A stretch of 64,000 nt of DNA from Varibaculum cambriense (GTDB taxonomy: Bacteria > Actinomycetota > Actinomycetes > Actinomycetales > Actinomycetaceae). This document shows positions 1 through 9,387 of this stretch, in pieces; position 1 is the stretch's first letter; every line of letters begins with the position of its first letter. A program made the position numbers and the translations under genes. Location: assembly GCF_002848005.1 (NCBI RefSeq), contig NZ_PKHX01000002.1:124001-188000 (forward strand), read 5' to 3'. The notes under the pieces were generated by a model. The model had not been told where the DNA came from. It saw only the letters and a program-made list of their open reading frames with translations, and ran no database searches.

Positions 1-2
1 GA

Positions 3-1064
3 GCGCTGGCGCAAAATACTCCTTACGGTAATCCCGATAAAGAGCACCCCCGTGCCACCCAGAACTCATTCGGAGTAGATAAGGCTCATGGCGGCGGCGC
101 GGGCTTCCAGCCCGGATCTTCCTATAAACCGGTAACCTTGGCTACCTGGTTTGATAATGGTTACTCAGCCTATTCGGTAGTGGGCGGACGCAACCACTAT
201 TCTGCGCGGGATTGGAAAGTATCTGGTAACTGCCCGGTACATGCCGGATCTTGGGATTTAAAGAACGCCACCGGCGGTAATAACTATGCCACCTCGGTTT
301 TAGAAGGTACTCAAAAATCTTTAAATACCACCTACGCCGGAATGGCTTCTAACCTTGACCTTTGTGATATCTACAAAATGAGCCAAAAGCTGGGGGCAGT
401 AACTGGGGATCCTACGCAAAAACAGGATTTAGGACCGTCCTTCATTATTGGCGCCGATTCAATTCCGCCGCTAAATATGGCGAATGCTTTTGGCACTATC
501 GCTTCGGGAGGTACCCTGTGCTCCCCGGTCGCACTGGAAAAGGTAGTGGATGCTGACGGTAAAACTTTCAAAGTATCCTCTGGTAACTGTAAACGCACCG
601 TGGAAGAAAGCGTGGCGAATAAGACCGCTCAGGTGCTAGTATCCACCGCTAATAGTTACGGGGGCCGGGTTAATATCGGCCGGCAAGTAATGGCGAAAAC
701 CGGTACTACTAACGGCCCGAACGCCGCCTGGACCTTGGGGGCAACCCCGAATCTGGCAACTGCGGTTTGGGTTGGCTACTCCCAGGGAAGTCAACGTGAC
801 CTGGTGAGAATGAGAATTAACGGTGCTTACTATGGAATTGTTTGGGGTAATACCGTTCCCGCCATGGCGTTTAGGGAATATATGTCCGCCGCGGTACAGT
901 ACCTGCCCGCAGCAAGTTTCCCTGACGCCAATATTGGAGAGGGTAAAACTATTTCCCAAGGCAGGGCGCGACCTACGCCCACACAGCAACCTAGCGAAGG
1001 ACCCGCCTCCCCCAGTCCGCAAACTACCCAGATTACTCAAACTTTTTATTACCAGGAAGATTAG
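3..1064 (+). CDS. Class A penicillin-binding protein, C-terminal transpeptidase part (PonA2-like), truncated by window edge
   Basis: The reading frame is open from the first bases, so the start lies outside the window. The visible part is the transpeptidase domain, which cross-links peptidoglycan outside the membrane. The SxxK motif is S-S-Y-K, with the catalytic serine codon at 117-119. The SxN motif appears as SLNT and the third motif as AKTGTTN. The C-terminus is a Pro/Thr/Ser/Gln-rich tail, as is common in actinobacterial class A PBPs. The metallophosphoesterase gene starts 3 bases after the stop. The same pairing is known for Mycobacterium ponA2 and Rv3683, which supports a PonA2-type assignment. 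The glycosyltransferase domain must lie upstream and cannot be checked here. Confidence 0.9.
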   Translation, partial: ALAQNTPYGNPDKEHPRATQNSFGVDKAHGGGAGFQPGSSYKPVTLATWFDNGYSAYSVVGGRNHYSARDWKVSGNCPVHAGSWDLKNATGGNNYATSVLEGTQKSLNTTYAGMASNLDLCDIYKMSQKLGAVTGDPTQKQDLGPSFIIGADSIPPLNMANAFGTIASGGTLCSPVALEKVVDADGKTFKVSSGNCKRTVEESVANKTAQVLVSTANSYGGRVNIGRQVMAKTGTTNGPNAAWTLGATPNLATAVWVGYSQGSQRDLVRMRINGAYYGIVWGNTVPAMAFREYMSAAVQYLPAASFPDANIGEGKTISQGRARPTPTQQPSEGPASPSPQTTQITQTFYYQED

Positions 1065-1067
1065 CTA

Positions 1068-2201
1068 TTGCGGCGAAATCGCACCCTTTTAACTTTGGCG
1101 GCAGGGGCAGTAGCTTACCCTTTTTTAGAGGCTCGGCTACCACGCCTGCGCCGCTATCAACTGGGGAAGAATCCGGGGCAAGTACCGGCAGCCACCTGCG
1201 AGGATTATCTCCCTAGCAGGGTTATAAACGTAGAGAGCACCGGAAAAAACCGCAGAGCAGACAGCAGTTCTCCTAGTATTTCCGCCGATAATTCTGCCTG
1301 GCAGCTGCGAATACTACACCTGTCTGACCTGCATCTATGGTCAGGAAGCAGCTGGCTTGCCCACTGGGTAGCTTCGCTTGCCGAATTCCCGGACATAGAT
1401 TTGGTGGTACTAACCGGGGATAATTTTGCGGATGCTTCCGGCTTAGAGATGCTCTATCGCGCCCTCAACCCTTTACTTAAGCTTCCGGGGGCTTTTGTGT
1501 TCGGTTCCAACGATTATTATTCGGGCATCCCCAAGCTGCCGTTGCACTATTTTTTCCCTAATAAGAAACCTAAACTACGAAACGTTCCCGACCTGCCAAC
1601 TGAGGAGTTCCGGGACTTTTTAACTACGGGAGGCTGGAGAGACCTTAATAATCAGGTGGCAACCTGTACTCTTACTTCTCCGGCGCGGCAAGGACGCAGC
1701 ACCGAAAAGTTAACGGTAGCGTTTTCGGGAACCGACGACCCCCATATCGGGCGCGATGAGCCGGTACAGGTACCGGACACCTGGGGGAAAGCTGATTTGC
1801 GCCTCGCCCTCACCCATGCCCCCTATGCGCGCGTCCTCGACCAATATGCCGCTTGCCGAGCCGACCTGGTACTGGCGGGACATACCCACGGAGGTCAGGT
1901 GTGTCTGCCGAAATTTGGTGCCCTGGTAAACAACACGGACTTGCCACTGTCCTACTCAGGGGGCATGCACTGGTGGCAAGTAGGTACCGTAGCTAATCCG
2001 GCTCCTCGGGTGCACAAAGGGAAAACCTACCCCCTGCCAAACCTTAAGGCACTAGCTAGCGAAGCAGAAATCTCCGATGGGACGCCGGGCGGGAAAACCC
2101 GGGTACATATTTCGCGAGGACTGGGCACGTCCAAGTTCACCCCGGTGCGTCTGGCTTGCCCACCCGAGGCGGCAATCATCACCGTCACTGGCTGCAGCTA
2201 A
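1068..2201 (+). CDS. Metallophosphoesterase (YaeI-like calcineurin phosphoesterase)
   Basis: This 377-residue protein belongs to the binuclear-metal phosphoesterase superfamily. The motifs appear in order: D-L-H in LHLSDLHL, GD in LTGDNF, GSND in place of the usual GNHD, a THAP block, and the closing GHTHGGQ. The N-terminus is basic followed by a short hydrophobic stretch, suggesting a membrane anchor or signal. The start is a TTG 3 bases after the PBP stop, so translation is probably coupled to it. Family members hydrolyse phosphodiesters or phospholipid head groups. The real substrate cannot be read from sequence, but the PBP neighbour suggests a cell-envelope role. The His-to-Ser change in GNHD is worth noting but does not by itself show inactivity. 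Confidence 0.85.
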   Translation: MRRNRTLLTLAAGAVAYPFLEARLPRLRRYQLGKNPGQVPAATCEDYLPSRVINVESTGKNRRADSSSPSISADNSAWQLRILHLSDLHLWSGSSWLAHWVASLAEFPDIDLVVLTGDNFADASGLEMLYRALNPLLKLPGAFVFGSNDYYSGIPKLPLHYFFPNKKPKLRNVPDLPTEEFRDFLTTGGWRDLNNQVATCTLTSPARQGRSTEKLTVAFSGTDDPHIGRDEPVQVPDTWGKADLRLALTHAPYARVLDQYAACRADLVLAGHTHGGQVCLPKFGALVNNTDLPLSYSGGMHWWQVGTVANPAPRVHKGKTYPLPNLKALASEAEISDGTPGGKTRVHISRGLGTSKFTPVRLACPPEAAIITVTGCS

Positions 2202-2280
2202 AGAAAAAGCCAGATCACGGCAGAATATGCCAAAATCAATCCGGGTTTCGGCTTTATCTTCTAGTACCTGACCAAACCCT

Positions 2281-2297
2281 GAAGAAACGGTTTCTTC
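2281..2297. repeat. Perfect inverted repeat, 8-bp arms around one base
   Basis: The arms GAAGAAAC and GTTTCTTC flank a single G. It lies between the metallophosphoesterase stop and the carD promoter. The loop is too short for a terminator hairpin, so a protein-binding site is more likely. No regulator can be assigned. Confidence 0.35.
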
Positions 2298-2323
2298 CCT
2301 AAAATGTGACCTGCAAGCCCTCT

Positions 2324-2353
2324 TTAGCAGGTAAAGCCGATTTACGGTAGAAT
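2324..2353 (+). promoter_or_regulatory. Putative promoter of carD
   Basis: A TTAGCA hexamer lies 18 bases before TAGAAT (2348-2353), about 40 bases upstream of the carD ATG. The -10 box matches the consensus at five of six positions. An ACCTGC/GCAGGT inverted repeat (2309-2332) overlaps the -35 box and could be an operator. Confidence 0.45.
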
Positions 2354-2390
2354 AGGATCCGGAAAATTTGTATTTGGGAGCCTGTAAGTT

Positions 2391-2906
2391 ATGACATTTG
2401 AAATCGGCCAGACCGTTGTTTATCCCCATCATGGCGCCGCGGTGATCGAAGATATTACTACTCGTAAACTCAAGGGAGAAGACACCACCTACCTGATGTT
2501 GCGGGTTACCAATGGTGATATGACTATCCAAGTGCCGGCAGCGAATGTGGATATGGTGGGAGTTCGCGATGTGGTCGACGAAGAGGGCCTCAAAGAGGTA
2601 CTCGCGGTGCTGCAAGAACCCCATATCGAGGAACCCACCAACTGGTCACGCCGTTACAAGGCCAATGGCGAAAAAATCGCCACCGGAGACATTTTAAAAG
2701 TTTCCGAAGTGGTGCGGGATCTAACTTTCCGTGACAATGAACGGGGACTGTCTGCGGGGGAAAAACGGATGCTGGCTAAAGCAAGAGCCATCCTGGTTTC
2801 TGAACTTGCTCTGGCTAAGGACGAGGACGAGGAGGCGGCTTCGGATCGCCTCGATAAAATCATGGAAGAAGCCCAGGTAGAATACAACCGGGTTAACAAT
2901 AAATAA
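2391..2906 (+). CDS. carD: CarD family transcriptional regulator
   Basis: The protein has 171 residues, close to the usual ~160. CarD binds the RNA polymerase beta subunit and the upstream edge of the -10 element and stabilises open complexes, especially at rRNA promoters. The N-terminal RNAP-interaction domain is recognisable from [20 protein letters not shown]. The helical C-terminal half contains the [10 protein letters not shown] and [13 protein letters not shown] segments typical of the family's DNA-binding part. The start is ATG at 2391. The following ispD gene begins 17 bases after the stop, the same carD-ispD order known in Mycobacterium and other actinobacteria. Confidence 0.95.
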   Translation: MTFEIGQTVVYPHHGAAVIEDITTRKLKGEDTTYLMLRVTNGDMTIQVPAANVDMVGVRDVVDEEGLKEVLAVLQEPHIEEPTNWSRRYKANGEKIATGDILKVSEVVRDLTFRDNERGLSAGEKRMLAKARAILVSELALAKDEDEEAASDRLDKIMEEAQVEYNRVNNK

Positions 2907-2923
2907 GGATTAAAGGACGGGTT

Positions 2924-3697
2924 ATGGGGCGCAGCGTTTACTGCGTCGTGACCGCCGCTGGTTCCGGGTCACGCCTGGGCAATCCCGGGCCAAAAGTGCT
3001 GGTAAAGTTGGCTGGTCACACTTTATTGCACCACGCTCTGCGCTCCCTGGAGCCGCTGGATGACTTGGTCGGGGTAGTGATCACTGCTCCCGGCGACTAC
3101 CTAGATGTTTTCACCGAGATTGCTCACGCTGCGGCGCTGTCCTATCCTTGGAAAGTTGTGGCCGGGGGCGCAAACCGGCAAATCTCCGTCTACCAGGGAC
3201 TGCAGGGACTATTAACCCTCGATACTGCCGAGGGAGTACTGCCCGCCAATGACCCGGAAGCCATCGTCTTAATTCATGATGCGGCTCGGGCGCTCACTCC
3301 CCGCGATCAGTTTCAACGCGTTTGCAGTGCGGTCTCTTCTGGTTGCCCGGCAGTAGTGCCTGCCACCGCTTTGGTTGACACCGTACGAGAAATCGCCGGT
3401 GAGTCTTTTTGCCGGGAAGGGGTAGAGATTACTCCCTCGGGCGCTACCCCTGACCGTTCGCGACTGCGCTGCGTGCAAACCCCGCAAGGGTTTGCCGGGG
3501 ATGTTATTTTTGCGGCTCACGAACAGGCGCAGGTAGAAAGTATTTCCGAGGGCGGAGCCCTAGACGATGCGCTACTTGCAGCTAGGCTCGGATACCAACA
3601 ATACTTTGTGGCAGGATCAATGCGAGCCTTGAAAATCACGTACCCCTTGGATCTCAAACTGGCCACTTGGCTGGCGGAAAATCCCGAGCAAACATAA
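2924..3697 (+). CDS. ispD: 2-C-methyl-D-erythritol 4-phosphate cytidylyltransferase
   Basis: IspD transfers CMP from CTP to 2-C-methyl-D-erythritol 4-phosphate in the MEP isoprenoid pathway in the cytosol. The nucleotide-binding loop AAGSGSRLG is at residues 11-19, followed by PKVLVKLAG. The LIHDAARAL motif and the TPQGF segment are also typical. At 257 residues it is slightly longer than the ~230 usual. Its likely start is ATG 2924, preceded by an AAGGAC-type ribosome-binding site. ispF, often next or fused, is absent here; an MFS gene follows instead. Confidence 0.93.
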   Translation: MGRSVYCVVTAAGSGSRLGNPGPKVLVKLAGHTLLHHALRSLEPLDDLVGVVITAPGDYLDVFTEIAHAAALSYPWKVVAGGANRQISVYQGLQGLLTLDTAEGVLPANDPEAIVLIHDAARALTPRDQFQRVCSAVSSGCPAVVPATALVDTVREIAGESFCREGVEITPSGATPDRSRLRCVQTPQGFAGDVIFAAHEQAQVESISEGGALDDALLAARLGYQQYFVAGSMRALKITYPLDLKLATWLAENPEQT

Positions 3698-3710
3698 GGG
3701 CAGGAAAAAC

Positions 3711-5118
3711 ATGGCTGACACCGGTGACCATCAGAAACATTTACCAGCAGAAAATCATGACCGCACCAAGGGCAAAATTTTAGCTTGGTCACTATGGGAT
3801 TGGGGTTCTGCTGCCTTCAACGCGGTGGCCACCACCTTTGTTTTCACTGTCTACCTAACTACCAAAGATTTATTTGCCCCCGGAAACCGCGCTACTACTG
3901 ATTTATCTATTGGTCTAGCTTTCGCGGGACTGGTGATTGCCCTGGTAGCGCCAGTTTCCGGGCAGCGCGCTGACCATAAGGGCCGCGGCACCCGGATGTT
4001 GGCACTGTTTTCTGTCCTAGTCACTATCTGCATGGCGCTAATGTTCGCGGTCTACCCCACCTCTCCCCTGGGAAAAACCGGGGCGCTGTGGCTAGGGGTG
4101 GCGTTGCTGTCGTTTGGAAATATTTTCTTTGAGTTCGCCTCCGTGAACTATAACGCCATGTTGGCGCGGGTTTCTACTAAAGAAAACATGGGGAAAGTCT
4201 CCGGTATCGGCTGGGGTATGGGGTATTTGGGCGGAATTATTTTGCTGGGAGTGCTCTATGTCGGTTTCATCTCCCCCGAGGTGGGCTGGTTCGGGGTAAC
4301 TGGTGAAAACTTCCTAAATATCCGGATCGCCATGGTATTTGCCACCATCTGGTTCGCGGTGTTTTCGATTCCGGTGATTGTGGCGCTGCCGGGGCGCAGA
4401 CGGCAAACTACACCCGGTGACTATGGCGGGGGTCGATTCCCAAGATAAAGAACCTATCGGGGGTTTGGCCGGAGTAAAAGCCGCCTATATTGAGCTGTGG
4501 GAAACCATTAAACGGCTAGCTCATACCGCGCCCGAGATTTTACGCTTCCTGATTGCCTCCGCGATTTTCCGAGATGGCCTTGCCGGGGTGTTTACTTATG
4601 GCGCTATCTTGGCCTCTACCGTGTTCGGTCTCAACGGAGGGCAAGTCATGATTTTCGCCATCGTCGCCAACGTAGTGGCAGGAATCGCCACTATCGCTTG
4701 CGGGGCTGCCGATGACTTTTTCGGCCCGAAGAAAGTAATGATTTTTTCTCTCGGCTGCATGACCACCCTGGGGTTAATCCTCTTTTTTGCCCATAACGGT
4801 GGTGCCAAGATTTTCTGGTCCTTCGGGCTGTTGCTGTGTATTTTCGTTGGCCCCGTCCAATCGGCCTCCCGCTCCTTCCTGGCTCGGATTATTCCCAAAG
4901 GGCGCGAGGGCGAACTATTCGGACTTTACGCCACCACCGGACGGGCAGTTTCTTTCATGTCCCCCACTCTCTTTGCCCTATTCGTGTGGATTGGAAAACT
5001 TTTCGTGCCCGCCGGCGCTAGCTCTCAACATTTCGGAGTTCTGGGAATCACTTTGCTGCTGGGAGTAGGATTCGCGCTGCTTGCTCCCCTAAAAGCCCCG
5101 GAGCGTCCTCAAAAATAA
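3711..5118 (+). pseudogene. MFS transporter of the UMF1/Atg22-like type, interrupted by a frameshift
   Basis: Two overlapping frames together encode one ~460-residue transporter with about 12 membrane segments. The first part (3711-4448) starts MADTGDHQKH and carries the LWDWGSAAFNAVATTFVFTVYL segment and the R-A-D-H-K-G loop typical of this family. The second part (to 5118) resumes with a cytoplasmic loop and the C-terminal half (RFLIASAIFRDGL, then GPVQSASRSFLARI). Moving from the first frame to the second needs one extra base in the DNA. The run of five Gs at 4428-4432 is the most likely place. This could be a true mutation or a sequencing error in a homopolymer. Substrate unknown. The gene follows ispD by 13 bases. 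Confidence 0.8.
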
Positions 5119-5522
5119 GACTGGTCTGCATCAAATTTATCTGCGGTAATAGGATTATATAGAAAGCAATTTGACGGAGGAAGATATCCGGAAAAGCAAA
5201 ACTGTATCAACCTCAAAAAGTGTGGATTACCAGCTGAAAACCAGAAACCAGTCCCTGTCTGATAAATCAGCTATTAGCATCTGGGATAGCCGCGACGCTG
5301 TACAGTGCTAGATTAGCTACAGCTAACATGGGAAGTAAGTACAAATCTAGGTAGCGCCTCATCTTGATTAAAAACAGAACTAAAAGCAAGAATAGAAATA
5401 CTAAGATCGCTATAGCCCTATCGATTATTTTTTCACCAGTCTTGGCACTGTTGCTCTTTCAAGGTAATCGCCGTAATCATAAAGTTGGGTAACCCGAGCT
5501 AACGGAAAATAGAGAGCATCCT
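5119..5522. other. 404-bp intergenic region with one possible tiny membrane peptide ORF
   Basis: No convincing gene, RNA or hairpin is seen. One short frame runs from a TTG at 5364 to the TAA at 5490-5492 and would encode 42 residues: a basic start (IKNRTKSKNRNTK), a hydrophobic stretch (IAIALSIIFSPVLALLLF) and a basic end. It has no clear ribosome-binding site, so it may be chance or a decayed membrane protein. The region lies between two disrupted genes. Confidence 0.4.
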
Positions 5523-7682
5523 GTGAAATCATCAGAAAATAAATCCGTATTTAGCAAGAACCGGCGGAGCACAGCTATCCCCGTTGCCAAATTTCCTGCC
5601 GGTAAACCTCTTGCTGCCCCGGTTCGTCCTGCTTACCAACTTCCCTTGCCGGCCGGCAAACCGCGGACTTCCCAGATTTCCCCTGCTCACCAGCCCCCAC
5701 TGCCAGCCGGCAAACCGCGGACTTCCCAGATTTCCCCTGCTCACCAACCTCCACTGCCAGCCGGCAAACCCCGGGCTAACTATCTTGCCGGCAAACCCAA
5801 ATCTCATTACATTCCGGGACTAGATGGCTTGCGCGCCCTCGCGGTAGTCTCAGTGATCACCTATCACCTGTTCCCCAGTGGATTCCCCGGCGGTTTCTTA
5901 GGGGTCGATGTTTTCTTCGTACTCTCCGGTTTCCTAATCACCACTTTGCTGCTGCGGGAACTATCTAAAACCGGGAAAGTTTCCCTGGGGCATTTCTGGC
6001 TGCGCCGCGCCCGGCGCCTCCTCCCCGCCCTATTGGTACTAATAATCACGGTGGTACCCACGGCCTTTTTAGTTAACCGGGAGCTACTAGTGGGGATCGG
6101 ACGCCAGGTATTGGGAGCGTTGACCTTTTCCACCAACTGGCTAGAAATCGCTCACGGCAGTTCCTATTTTGCCTCCACTACCCCGATTCTGTTCAAAAAC
6201 TTTTGGTCCTTAGCGATTGAAGAACAGTTCTATCTGTTTTGGCCACTAATCTTCCTGGCTTGCGTCACCTTGTTTAAACGACGGTGGATGCGAATGATAA
6301 TCCCGCTAGCAATGGCGGGAACCAGCGCTTTCCTGATGGGGTACCTATTCGATCCCGATAACACTACCCGCGTCTACTATGGAACTGACACCCACCTGTT
6401 TGGTCTGGCTCTCGGGATTTGCGTAGCGTTTTTGTGGAGCACGTTGGACTCGGTACAAACTCCTAATTCCGCTGCTAAGGCCAGCGGCAAACCCGGGAAG
6501 ATCCTGGCGCAACTGCTGGGATTTATCTGCCTGGCAGCCCTGATCGCCTCCATGTTCTTATTAACCGACGCCTCGCCCTATACCTTTAAAGCAGGTATTG
6601 CCGCTTGCAGCCTACTAGTAGCAATCCTGATCTGGTGCCTGCTCAAGCCGGGAAGCCTGCTGGCTAAAGCGGGAGAACTGCGCCCGCTGAAATATTTGGG
6701 TACCCGCTCATATGGCCTTTACCTGTAGCATTGGCCAATTCTAGTAATCGCCAGCGCCCTTTACCCGGCCGCGGTTAACTCCTCACAGTATTGGGTAAGA
6801 TCGGCTCTGTGCGTGTTAGTTACCTTGCTGATCTGCGAACTTTCCTATCGCTTCCTAGAAACCCCGGTGCGCAAACGCGGTTTCCGCAAAGCGTTTTACC
6901 GTTCGCAAGCACCTATATGGCAGCGCCGCATCCAGGTAGTAGCGGTTCTGCTTGCTTTAGCGCTGACCGGGGTTACTGGTCTGGCGATTGCAAAAGCACC
7001 CGCAAAGTCACAGACCCAACTGGCCATTGAAGCAGCAGAAAAGCTAGATAAACAAGCAGCACAGAAGACCGGCGCTCCTAAACCCGTGGCTACCACCCCC
7101 AAACCTAAGCCGACCCCGGTGGATAAGCGCCTAATCCTATCGGAAAATCTAAATACTACCAATCCCACCGGGGAAGAAATAACCTTCATCGGAGATTCCA
7201 TGTTTTCTGCTTCCCGCGGCGGCTTAGTCTCTGCTATACCCGGTATTAACCTCTTAGCCCGCCCCAACCGACAATGGGGAATTGCCCCTCAAATAGTTTC
7301 CGAGGGACTAGCAAGCGGACAAATCCGGCGAACTGTGGTTATCAGTTACGGAACTAATGCGGGAGTCTACGATCCTGCCCTCGTACATCAAGTGATCGCT
7401 CAACTAGGATCTGACCGGATGATTTTACTAGTAAACCTGTATTCACCTTCGACTTTCGTCCCGAAATCAAACCAGATTTTGGCCGAGATAGCGAGTCAGT
7501 ACGCCAATGTGAAACTGGTGGATTGGAATAAAGCAGTCTCTCAGCATCCCGAATGGCTGCAAGTAGACCAAACTCACCCCAGTATGACTGGATCGGTCAA
7601 GCTAGGGGAATTGATCCGGCAAAACATAGACGAAATGTCAGCGGATTTAACTGCGCTTAAAGCTAAGCAAAAAGTTAAATAG
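5523..7682 (+). pseudogene. OatA-like acyltransferase with SGNH domain, interrupted by an in-frame amber codon
   Basis: One frame of 719 sense codons is broken only by TAG at 6726-6728 (codon 402). Before it lies an acyltransferase-3 membrane domain (GLDGLRALAVVSVITYHL with its conserved His, then FFVLSGFLIT and WLRRARRLLPALLVL). The stop sits inside the conserved Y-G-L-Y-L-W-H-W-P motif and replaces the first Trp, so a TGG to TAG change explains it. After it come the last membrane helices and an extracytoplasmic SGNH domain with the GDS serine (FIGDSMF) and the D-x-x-H dyad (VDQTHPS). The family O-acetylates peptidoglycan or other surface glycans. The N-terminus carries an 18-residue tandem repeat. 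The upstream fragment alone lacks the last helices and the catalytic SGNH domain, so function is probably lost unless the stop is misread or a sequencing error. Confidence 0.85.
5653..5760 (+). repeat. Two tandem 54-bp units, with a partial third, in the acyltransferase gene
   Basis: The units at 5653-5706 and 5707-5760 are nearly identical, and a degenerate third begins at 5761. Each encodes 18 residues ending in P-L-P-A-G, with KPRTSQISPAHQ inside. The array forms a Pro-rich cytoplasmic spacer ahead of the first membrane helix. A multiple of three keeps the frame if copy number changes. Confidence 0.9.
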
Positions 7683-7749
7683 CAAACCGTCTACTGCGCC
7701 TACCCAAAAACGCTAGCGCCCAGGAATGGTACGTGACACAATGGGGGAC

Positions 7750-8751
7750 ATGAAAAAAATAATTAATTCTCCCGACAATGTAGTCGCGGATTCTTTAAAA
7801 GGTTTAGAACTAGCTCACTCAGATACTCTGCGTATCGATCATGAAAACAAAGTAGTTTACGCTCGCCGCGGAGCCGTTAAAGGCAAAGTTGGCTTAGTTT
7901 CCGGAGGAGGCAGCGGACATGAGCCGCTACATTCCGGTTTCGTAGGCCCGGGAATGCTGGATGCCGCCTGCTGCGGAGAGGTCTTCACTTCCCCAGTGCC
8001 CGACCAGATGATGGCGGCCACCAGCGAAGTAGACGGGGGCGCAGGCGTCCTCCATATCGTCAAGAACTATACCGGCGATGTAATGAACTTCGAGATGGCC
8101 GCGGAAATGGCAAACGCCGAAACCGGGGTAGATGTGCGTTCAGTGGTAGTAAACGATGACGTGGCGGTGCAGGACTCGCTCTACACTGCAGGGCGTCGCG
8201 GAGTAGGCGCCACCGTGTTCGTAGAAAAACTGGCGGGAGCCGCCGCCGAAGCAAAAGCCAGCTTAGACGAGGTAGAACGCATTGCTAAGGAAGTAAATGA
8301 CCGTTCCCGCTCCTACGGGATTGCGCTCACTTCCTGCACGGTGCCCTCTGCCGGGAAACCCACCTTCGACCTCGGAGAAGACGAAATCGAGGTAGGTATC
8401 GGTATCCACGGGGAACCCGGACGGGAACGCCGCCCCTTAGTTACCGCCGATGAACTAGCTGCGGAACTGGTAGAACCAATTTTGGCAGACCTAGATTTTA
8501 GTGGGGAACCAGTATTTGCGATGCTTAACGGCATGGGAGCCACTCCGATGATTGAGCTCTACCTAGCGTACGGCGAGGTAGCCGCGATCCTAGAAGCTAA
8601 AGGGATTAAAGTAGCCCGTTGCCTGGTCGGTAACTACATTACCTCCCTAGATATGGCGGGCTGTTCCCTGACCCTAACCCAGGGCAGCGAAGAACTTCTC
8701 AAACTCTGGGATGCTCCGGTAAACACTACCGGTTTGCGTTGGGGGTGTTAG
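7750..8751 (+). CDS. dhaK: Dihydroxyacetone kinase subunit DhaK
   Basis: DhaK binds dihydroxyacetone covalently through a histidine and presents it to DhaL for phosphorylation to DHA phosphate. The DHA-binding histidine is in GIGIHGEPG, about residue 220 from this start, matching His218 of the E. coli protein. The substrate loop GGGSGHEPLHSG and the NYTGDVMNFE segment are also present. The ATG at 7750 gives the family-typical start MKKIINSPDNVV. Two upstream in-frame ATGs (7726, 7741) would add eight or three residues without homology to the family. The three dha genes are tightly spaced and form an operon. Confidence 0.93.
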   Translation: MKKIINSPDNVVADSLKGLELAHSDTLRIDHENKVVYARRGAVKGKVGLVSGGGSGHEPLHSGFVGPGMLDAACCGEVFTSPVPDQMMAATSEVDGGAGVLHIVKNYTGDVMNFEMAAEMANAETGVDVRSVVVNDDVAVQDSLYTAGRRGVGATVFVEKLAGAAAEAKASLDEVERIAKEVNDRSRSYGIALTSCTVPSAGKPTFDLGEDEIEVGIGIHGEPGRERRPLVTADELAAELVEPILADLDFSGEPVFAMLNGMGATPMIELYLAYGEVAAILEAKGIKVARCLVGNYITSLDMAGCSLTLTQGSEELLKLWDAPVNTTGLRWGC

Positions 8752-8753
8752 TA

Positions 8754-9365
8754 GTGGCGGAAACTAAAGATTTTTTCGCTTGGCTCACCGCCTACAAAGA
8801 GTTAATAGTCGAAAACGCCGACTACCTGACTGACCTCGATAGACGCATCGGGGACGCCGATCATGGCGCCAATATGGCTCGCGGCATGACCGCAGTGGCA
8901 GAGCTCGATCCCACCAGTTTCGCTGATGCCGGCGCTCTGCTAAAGAAAGCCGGCATGACCTTGGTTTCTAAGGTGGGGGGCGCTTCTGGTCCGCTGTATG
9001 GCACCTTCTTCATGCGAATGGGGGCAGCGTTAACCCCCGATGCGGATACTGAGGCCATTGGGAAGGCGCTGCGAGCCGGAGCCGATGGGGTAAAGATGCG
9101 AGGCAAAGCCAACCTGGGTGATAAAACCATGCTTGACTGCCTCTATCCGGCTCTGGATGCTTTTGATGAGGCCGCCCCCGGAGGACTGCAGGTCGCGCTG
9201 CAGGCCGCCAGCGAACGCGCTGATAAGGCTGCCAGCGAAACCGAACCGATGATCGCAAAGAAAGGCCGCGCCTCTTATCTCGGGGAACGCTCGCAGGGGA
9301 CGCAAGATCCAGGCGCGACTTCCTCTGCTTTACTGTTCAAAGCTGCCGCCGCGGCTTTTGCGTAA
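8754..9365 (+). CDS. dhaL: Dihydroxyacetone kinase ADP-binding subunit DhaL
   Basis: DhaL holds a permanently bound ADP that is rephosphorylated by DhaM and passes the phosphate to DHA on DhaK. The Mg-ADP site is visible as RRIGDADHGANMARG, with its Asp and His ligands, and as GGASGPLYGTFF. GDKTMLDCLYPA and the C-terminal GERSQGTQDPGATS loop complete the fold. GTG at 8754, two bases after the dhaK stop and preceded by a G-run, gives MAETKDFFAW. A TTG at 8739 overlapping dhaK is possible but less likely. Length (203 residues) is normal. Confidence 0.93.
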   Translation: MAETKDFFAWLTAYKELIVENADYLTDLDRRIGDADHGANMARGMTAVAELDPTSFADAGALLKKAGMTLVSKVGGASGPLYGTFFMRMGAALTPDADTEAIGKALRAGADGVKMRGKANLGDKTMLDCLYPALDAFDEAAPGGLQVALQAASERADKAASETEPMIAKKGRASYLGERSQGTQDPGATSSALLFKAAAAAFA

Positions 9366-9387
9366 CCCCCGGTTATAAGGAGTAGGC

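Noticed and set aside
5364..5492. 42-residue membrane peptide
   Set aside because: Hydrophobic core is suggestive but no ribosome-binding site is present, so it is noted only in the intergenic entry.
6726..6728. Pyrrolysine or other recoding of TAG
   Set aside because: TAG is used as a normal stop elsewhere in the window and no recoding element is seen, so a mutation or error is simpler.
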